This document shows, piece after piece, positions 58,122 through 64,000 of a stretch of DNA of 64,000 nucleotides. A program made the translations under genes and the position numbers. Below the pieces are notes generated by a model. The model ran no database searches, had not been told where the DNA came from, and saw nothing but the letters and a program-made list of their open reading frames with translations. Every line of letters starts with the position of its first letter. Positions within the stretch are counted from its first letter, which is position 1. Origin of the DNA: Lonicera japonica (taxonomy: Eukaryota > Streptophyta > Magnoliopsida > Dipsacales > Caprifoliaceae); contig CM038470.1 in assembly GCA_021464415.1 (NCBI GenBank), positions 12,660,394 through 12,724,393 on the forward strand, read 5' to 3'.

Positions 58122-60934
58122 TCACTTTGATTTGAATGGGATGGCCCTGATCACAACAACATGATAGAGTGCGGCTAGTGCTGCACCAATGAATGGTCCC
58201 ACCCAGAATATCCACTGCAAAATTAAACATCCCCAAAAATAACTTCTTTAGTTCATTGAAATTGCACGAATCATAAAATAGAAAAAGTTAAGGCTCCGAT
58301 TGCAGTTAAAAAAAAATTCACTGTAAAAGAGTTTTTCATGAACAAATGAATTTTTCTTGCTTGTCTGGTTAGTCCCATAAATAATGAAAACTAACAGCAG
58401 TATTTTTGGCACATAATTGGTTGCATTAAAATATAAAAAACAGTGTAAAAATAAATTATAGTTTTTTATTTACAACGCCTGTCACATTGTTAGATTTCAG
58501 GTCCTTACATGGTCATCCCAAGCATGGTCCTTGTTGTAGATGATTGCAGCCCCAAGACTACGAGCTGGGTTGATGCCGGTACCAGTAATAGGGATGGTGG
58601 CCAAGTGCACCAAGAAAACCGCGAACCCAATAGGCAATGGTGCCAATATCTGATCACACAATTCTCAAACAACTTATCATCCAGAATTCCCAGCAAAATA
58701 TATCGGATGCACACAAAGATAATAAACCCAATTAACAAGACTAGCAATTTTGTTAGGGCAAAGATTGAAACGAAATAGTTCAGATCTTATCTCTGAATCA
58801 CGTGTGCACGAAAAACTAGTATTTTTTTTCTTTTTAACGTGGCACCAAAAACTAGTATACATTAGAAAAATGAGAGTTAATGCTTACAGGGACGTGAGAG
58901 TCTCTGGCGCTACGCTTGGCGTCAGTAGCAGAGAAGACAGTGTAAACGAGCACAAAGGTACCAATGATCTCAGCACCAAGACCAGATCCCTTGGTGTAAC
59001 CGTGATTGACGGAGTTGGCCCCACCGCCAAGAACATTATATTGGCTCCCCTCAAAGCCCTTCACTACACCAGCACCGCAAATTGCACCCAAACACTGCAT
59101 CACCATGTAGTACAATGCCCTTGTCAAAGACAATTTCCTCGCCAAAAATAAGCCAAATGTCACTGCCGGGTTAATATGTCCTCCTGCACCAACCCCATAA
59201 TCACAATATTAGTCACAGTGACACACACATATAGTTCGTAGTGTAAAGATTTAAGCTATAGACATAAAATACGCGCAACTAAATTTCTATGCAAAATGAC
59301 TTGTTAATGTGTGTGATTCGTCAAGTAAATAGGAAGCCGCATATACATGCGAGTTCTATTGTAGACGATCACATATGTAATGCAGTCTGCTGTGCACTAT
59401 ATTTTGTTTTCATATGTGGCAATGTTCTTTTAATTTAAGCAATCCAGAAGCTCCCTTTAAACGGGGTACATGATTATTATGTTTTGCCTTCAAAAATTTT
59501 GATGAAATTTATCTAGGCATATAAGATGATCTTCGTGGTATTGGGATGATTTACATGAAATTTTCAAAAGAAAAGGGTACCCTGCCAAAATAGTTATTAA
59601 GTTATTATTGCATAATATTACCATAAAAAATTGTACTGTATGTGTTTTCACATTTATAAATTAATCTAGCCATAAAGCCATCCAAGAAAAAACTAGCGAA
59701 GTAACGTGATCATTAAAAATACACATATACACCGATTTTGAATTTGATCCAAAATTTGATCCAATTCTAAATTGAACATTTACAAAATTTAAAAGAAATG
59801 CTATTGTTCTCAAATAGTGAATTATTTATCCTTCCAAAGGGGAAGAGGTCCCCCATATTGAATTATTTATTACTTATCCTTTAAAAGGAGAAAAGGTTAA
59901 TAACTTTTCTAAGAGCCCTGTTATTTGTACCTTTCAAACGTGTCACAAAAATCAACTTTTCAAATTTAACTAAAAACACATCTCAGCACCATTTTATTTA
60001 TTACAAACACTAACACACTCAGCACTTCATTACAAAATATTAGGCGAATACTTAGTAACACACTGTTCCCATTTAGACTAAATTTATGTGAGTGCACTCA
60101 CTCAACGCTCTATTGCCTAATGTTAGATGAGTTTTACCAACAAACTCTCTCTAAATGAGCCGAACATATATGATTGCACTCACCTCTTCTTACGCTAGCC
60201 TTATTTTAACAAAGGTGAGTTAGTGATAATAAATTTAGATATATTTGTAAACATGGTGTTTAGGACAAATATAGAATATAAATATCACCCCCCTTTTTAA
60301 AGGTTAATAGCTTTTCTAAACAAAATGAGCCTGGTAGATTTCAGTATAGAGAGTAACAATCATAGGGTTAGTTATAAATTCAACCAGTAGATTCTATTAA
60401 AGTCTCTCGGTTTTTTATTATAAATAAATTAATTAACCAACAGATTCTACGCGATCCTCGTGACATCTTTTTGGACGTACTCAATCTTTTTTTTAAAAAA
60501 AATAAAAATAAAAAATTAACACCTAATACAGTTACACAAGCATTATATACAACTTCAAAAAGCATGCATCAAATGAAGAGGAGGTGGAGGTGGAGAGATT
60601 GACCTGAAATGCCAGCAGTACAGTAGACGAGAGCGAAGATCATACCCCCAAAAGCCCAAGCTATACCTTGTATCCCAACCGTCGAACACTTGGTGGGCGA
60701 TTTAGACACCCCCATCACCGTCAAAACGGTGATGTACAAAAATAGAAAAGTGGCCACAAACTCGGCGATTCCCGCCCGATAAAACGACCATGAAGTCAGC
60801 TCCGACGGCTCGAAGAGCGGTGCCGGTGGTGGCTCATTGTAGTCCTTGTCTTGGGTCTGAGCCGCCGTCCCGAGCGGCTGCCTCTCATTGAACTTGTTCG
60901 CTCCCAATCTCACGTCCTCTTCCTTTCCCTCCAT
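58122..60934 (-). CDS. PIP1: Plasma-membrane aquaporin PIP1, four exons
   Basis: Exons 60934-60604, 59183-58888, 58649-58509 and 58214-58122 join in phase to 286 residues, the standard PIP1 length and the conserved PIP four-exon structure. PIP1 proteins are six-helix channels of the plasma membrane that pass water and in some cases CO2 or other small solutes, often as heterotetramers with PIP2. Visible features: the PIP1 N-terminus [20 protein letters not shown], two NPA motifs in half-helices ([10 protein letters not shown] across the exon 1/2 junction and [11 protein letters not shown] in exon 3), loop D with [10 protein letters not shown] bearing the gating Ser and pH-sensing His, the Arg after the second NPA, and the short PIP1 tail AIPFKSK. 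A GAAA-repeat leader lies directly before the ATG. No defect seen. Confidence 0.97.
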
Positions 60935-61026
60935 CTCTCTCCTCTTTCTTTCTTTCTTTCTCTAAAATAAAATGGTAAAGCGGTACTAGTTTTTAGTGAT
61001 GATGGTGAGTGAGGATGAGTGGTGGT

Positions 61027-61034
61027 TATAAATA
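61027..61034 (-). promoter_or_regulatory. TATA box of PIP1 (TATTTATA)
   Basis: The minus strand reads TATTTATA 93-100 bases before the ATG. An ACGTG core (GACGTGT on the plus strand, 61054-61060), of the ABRE type, lies just upstream and could give abscisic-acid response. That part is weak. Confidence 0.55.
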
Positions 61035-64000
61035 GCAATTAATAGGGTCCAGTGACGTGTACGGTTGGGTTTTATTTTGTGTTATCACGCGGCCAACCAC
61101 TCTTAACAATTATAGGTGTTTCGAAAGGACGGAAATGCCCTTAGTTTTGTCATGAAAACGACGTTGGTTGGTCGGTTGGGCTTTTTTCTATGTAGAAAAT
61201 TCGGGGGTGGCACCGTTTTCCCTTTTTTATGTTTTGTATTTGGGACATTATCATGATATCATTTTCGTTTGATGTATCTATTTTATTTTTATAAGTGCAA
61301 ATGAGGTCATTCTTTTTATTTTATTATCTTTTGATATGATGGTCATTTTTTAATCTATAAATTATAATTGTGTTGTTTTATTCAAAATTATTTTTTTTTC
61401 TTACTTTTGTATATGTGAAGAGTGTATTCATCTTTTGCATTTTTAATAAAGATTAAATTCAATTTATCACTTTTAGAATTAAATATCTTTGATCATTATC
61501 TTCTCTCACTTAAATTAATCACCCAAACTCATATGATTCTTGGACAAAAAAAATAATTTTTTTAATAAGAGTATTGTTGACCATGTAGGTACACACGTGT
61601 CAAATCCTCGTGTGACGATGTTGATTGTCCAGCACACCCCCCACCCCACTATGGAAGTGGGAAAAATAGTGATATGTTTTGGTTGGGTTATTTGGTAATT
61701 TTGGGAGCTGAAGTAGCAATTGATGAAAAATTTGGGTACGAGTGAGATGAATTAAGGCGTTGTTTTGGCTCGTGCTTCAATTAGGCAAACGTGGCTGTCC
61801 TTGAACCAATAGCTAAAAACCGACGAGTCCAGTCCTTTGCGTAATAAAGGCAAGTGAAACAAACAAGTGCAGCTTTTTTTGAATTTCTTGGTTTAGTCGG
61901 TTGTGTAGTGTATTAGGGGTACTTGGGCCAAAGCATTAATCACGTGTAGTATTAGACACACACATTTTATTTTTTTTAAGTATTTGTCCCTCACTACTTT
62001 TTGGGTATGAATATAAAATCTTTTATTTTATTTTAAAAAAGTGATGATATGACTAATTCTTCTCTTTTTTTTTTATAAGAAATGAAAAAGGACAATTAAA
62101 TATAAGAGTTTATTTTAATAATAACATAACTATAAAAGATACTTATAAATTAATTGTGTAAATTAAGAACACTATACCAAAAATATATTAATATCCATTC
62201 CTTATAACATATCACGTCTCATTAGAATTGGTATTAAATCTGTTTTAGCACCATTTCTTATAACATCTCGTGTCTTACCAGAATTAGTGTTAAATCTATT
62301 TTAGCACTAATAGAAAACAAAGAATAACAAAACTTATGGTGTTAAAATAGATTTAACACTCATCTAATACTACACATCAATGTGATTTTAGCACCAAAAT
62401 CACGAACGGTGCTAAAATCATTTTTGCACAAATACAAAACAGAGAACAACATAATTGATGAAATCATCATATACTAAAATTATTTATATGTATATATATA
62501 TATATATGGATTAATGCAAGGTTTGTCAAAAAAAAAAAAGAGTTACGATCAGATTATTTTTTTTAAATCCCGCTGGGCTGTCGAAATTTGTCGGTTTCGA
62601 TAGCAAAATGACCTATGATCGTCTTGATTTTTTGCGTAATTATAGTAACTTTGTCTTCCTAAACAACATATCAAAAAATTAGTCAAATTCAACGGTTCGA
62701 TCGAAATTTATATCTGTTTTACGATTGCACCTACAAAAAAAAGATGATGAGAAGAACGACGCTTCTATCTGCGATACGATAGGAGAGTCGGGTGGTGGTG
62801 GTGGTGGTGGTGGTGGTGGTAGTGATGAAAGAGGTGCAATCGTTGCTGAGGATGTAGTAAATAAATAATGTTGTTATGACGTATGTATAGATGTTAATGT
62901 GGTGGTGGTGGTGATGCAGCGGTGGTATGTTGGGAGGCAGGGAAAGCAGTGAAAGTAAAAGAAATACAAGCAGATACCTAAAAGCAGCGGAAGTGAGGTT
63001 TAAGATACTTTTTGCTAGCCTTTGCCACATTAATCTCCTTTGCTGCAAGGGCTTTTCAATTGTACATATTACATGCTTAAAGGATTATATCAGAGATATT
63101 TTTGTCCAGCAACATTTATTCTTTTTTTAAAAATAAATTAATATGATGAAAAGTATCCTTATTGTAAAATCAAATTATGAAATTAGTACTATTTACCTTT
63201 ATTAAACATGAGTTCGTCCTTAGAGTTATAAAACATTACGGAGCGATACCATATAACCCATTATCTCAAATGAAAATAGGTTTTGCTACTTGATTATATA
63301 TGGTTTGAGTTAATATACCCTTTGTCATAACAAAACTTGCTAGTATACATAATTTTGAATAATGAAGTAGTTATTATTTGAATTTGTATAAGTAGACCCG
63401 TTACAAAATTACGTGTAAATATATTTTTACTATTGGGTGGATATGGACAAAAATTCAAATAGTTTATTTGTTATAAATATGCATAAATGCTAGTTAATAT
63501 AATATCCATGTTCCTTCTTTTGTTTTGTACAAATATAATCTCCATGTTTGAAGCGAGAATATTGCATTGAAAAATGAAAATTAATGTCAAACTTTATTTT
63601 TTTGATTCAATCAATAATACTACACACTACAACTTTCTATATACAAGTCATGCGTTTGCAACCACTATAATAATAAGTGGATACACAACTACTTCTATGA
63701 TAAGAATAAACACTCGATATTACATTTTTGTAAATAAAATTCAAAATTTCTTTGTTATGAAGATAAGAAAAAAAGATACAAATCAAAAGGCAAGATAAAT
63801 AACAATTAAGATCACACTTATAATTTGTAAAATTCGGACACCCTCAAGCTTGTTTGGTCCGTGCTTTTTTTTCCCTCCAAATTTTAAAAAGAAAAATGAT
63901 TATCTAAAAGACTGTAAGTTTTATTAAAACTTACAGTCAAATAGTAGCCATGTATTTAGTTAAGGATAAATATTACTAAATTTTAATCTATCTTTATCAT
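61035..64000. other. Intergenic region to the window end
   Basis: No gene recognised. Contents are a block with repeated TTAGCAC/GTGCTAAAAT motifs (about 62170-62440), a (TA)n run near 62490, a (GGT)n run at 62790-62820 that creates a spurious poly-Thr frame on the minus strand, and a perfect 13-bp hairpin at 63910-63938. Confidence 0.55.

Noticed and set aside
62170..62470. Possible CACTA-type element beginning CACTATACCAAAAA with repeated TTAGCAC motifs
   Set aside because: No matching right terminus or 3-bp duplication found. Left as an unexplained repeat block.

Overview
The window is nuclear DNA of a flowering plant, almost certainly a eudicot. It is AT-rich, its genes carry GT-AG introns, and it is packed with plant-type mobile elements (Ty1/copia, hAT, Tourist, Stowaway, Mutator-like, L1-type LINE). 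I cannot name the species. Four ordinary host genes are intact: a two-exon BAHD acyltransferase (+, 24566-26286), a two-exon WUSCHEL-related homeobox gene of WOX5 type (-, 40334-41372), a six-exon eIF3f gene (-, 49389-54552) and a four-exon PIP1 aquaporin (-, 58122-60934). I assembled the exons by hand from splice sites and reading phase, and all four give full-length proteins (466, 183, 285 and 286 residues). They belong to unrelated pathways and show no sign of acting together.

Layout. 1-5208: a decayed Ty1/copia element lacking its 5' LTR and most of gag, with a pararetrovirus-like fragment inside the gag zinc knuckle and a second pararetrovirus-like 5' end on the opposite strand at the window edge. 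5209-24453: intergenic DNA with a T/G homopolymer junction, two hAT elements, a large TIR transposon (copy A), a palindromic MITE and a 1.4-kb near-perfect foldback element. 24454-26286: the BAHD gene. 26924-33399: a nest of transposons around copy B of the same large TIR element. 33645-37641: a chimeric LTR retroelement on the minus strand, described next. 37642-49388: the WOX5-like gene and intergenic DNA. 49389-54552: eIF3f, with telo-box and site II promoter motifs. 56612-57512: a 5'-truncated LINE with a 17-bp target duplication. 58122-60934: PIP1. The rest is AT-rich spacer.

The most unusual object is at 33645-37641. It has an LTR (TGTTA...TAACA), an initiator-tRNA-type primer binding site and purine tracts, but I see no gag or pol. 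It carries an intronless LOB-domain (LBD) coding region with one in-frame TAG and a 43-residue Pro/Ser repeat domain, two long A-tracts, a tRNA-like sequence with a B-box, and two arrays holding about 26 copies of the G-box CACGTG. Its left end is rearranged into an inverted copy of the LTR plus array. It reads as a non-autonomous retroelement that has taken up a transcription-factor cDNA together with a dense binding-site array.

A second theme is a readable insertion history. Copies A and B of the large TIR element act as filled and empty sites for a Stowaway, Tourist elements, a hAT element and a solo LTR, which gives their relative order of arrival.
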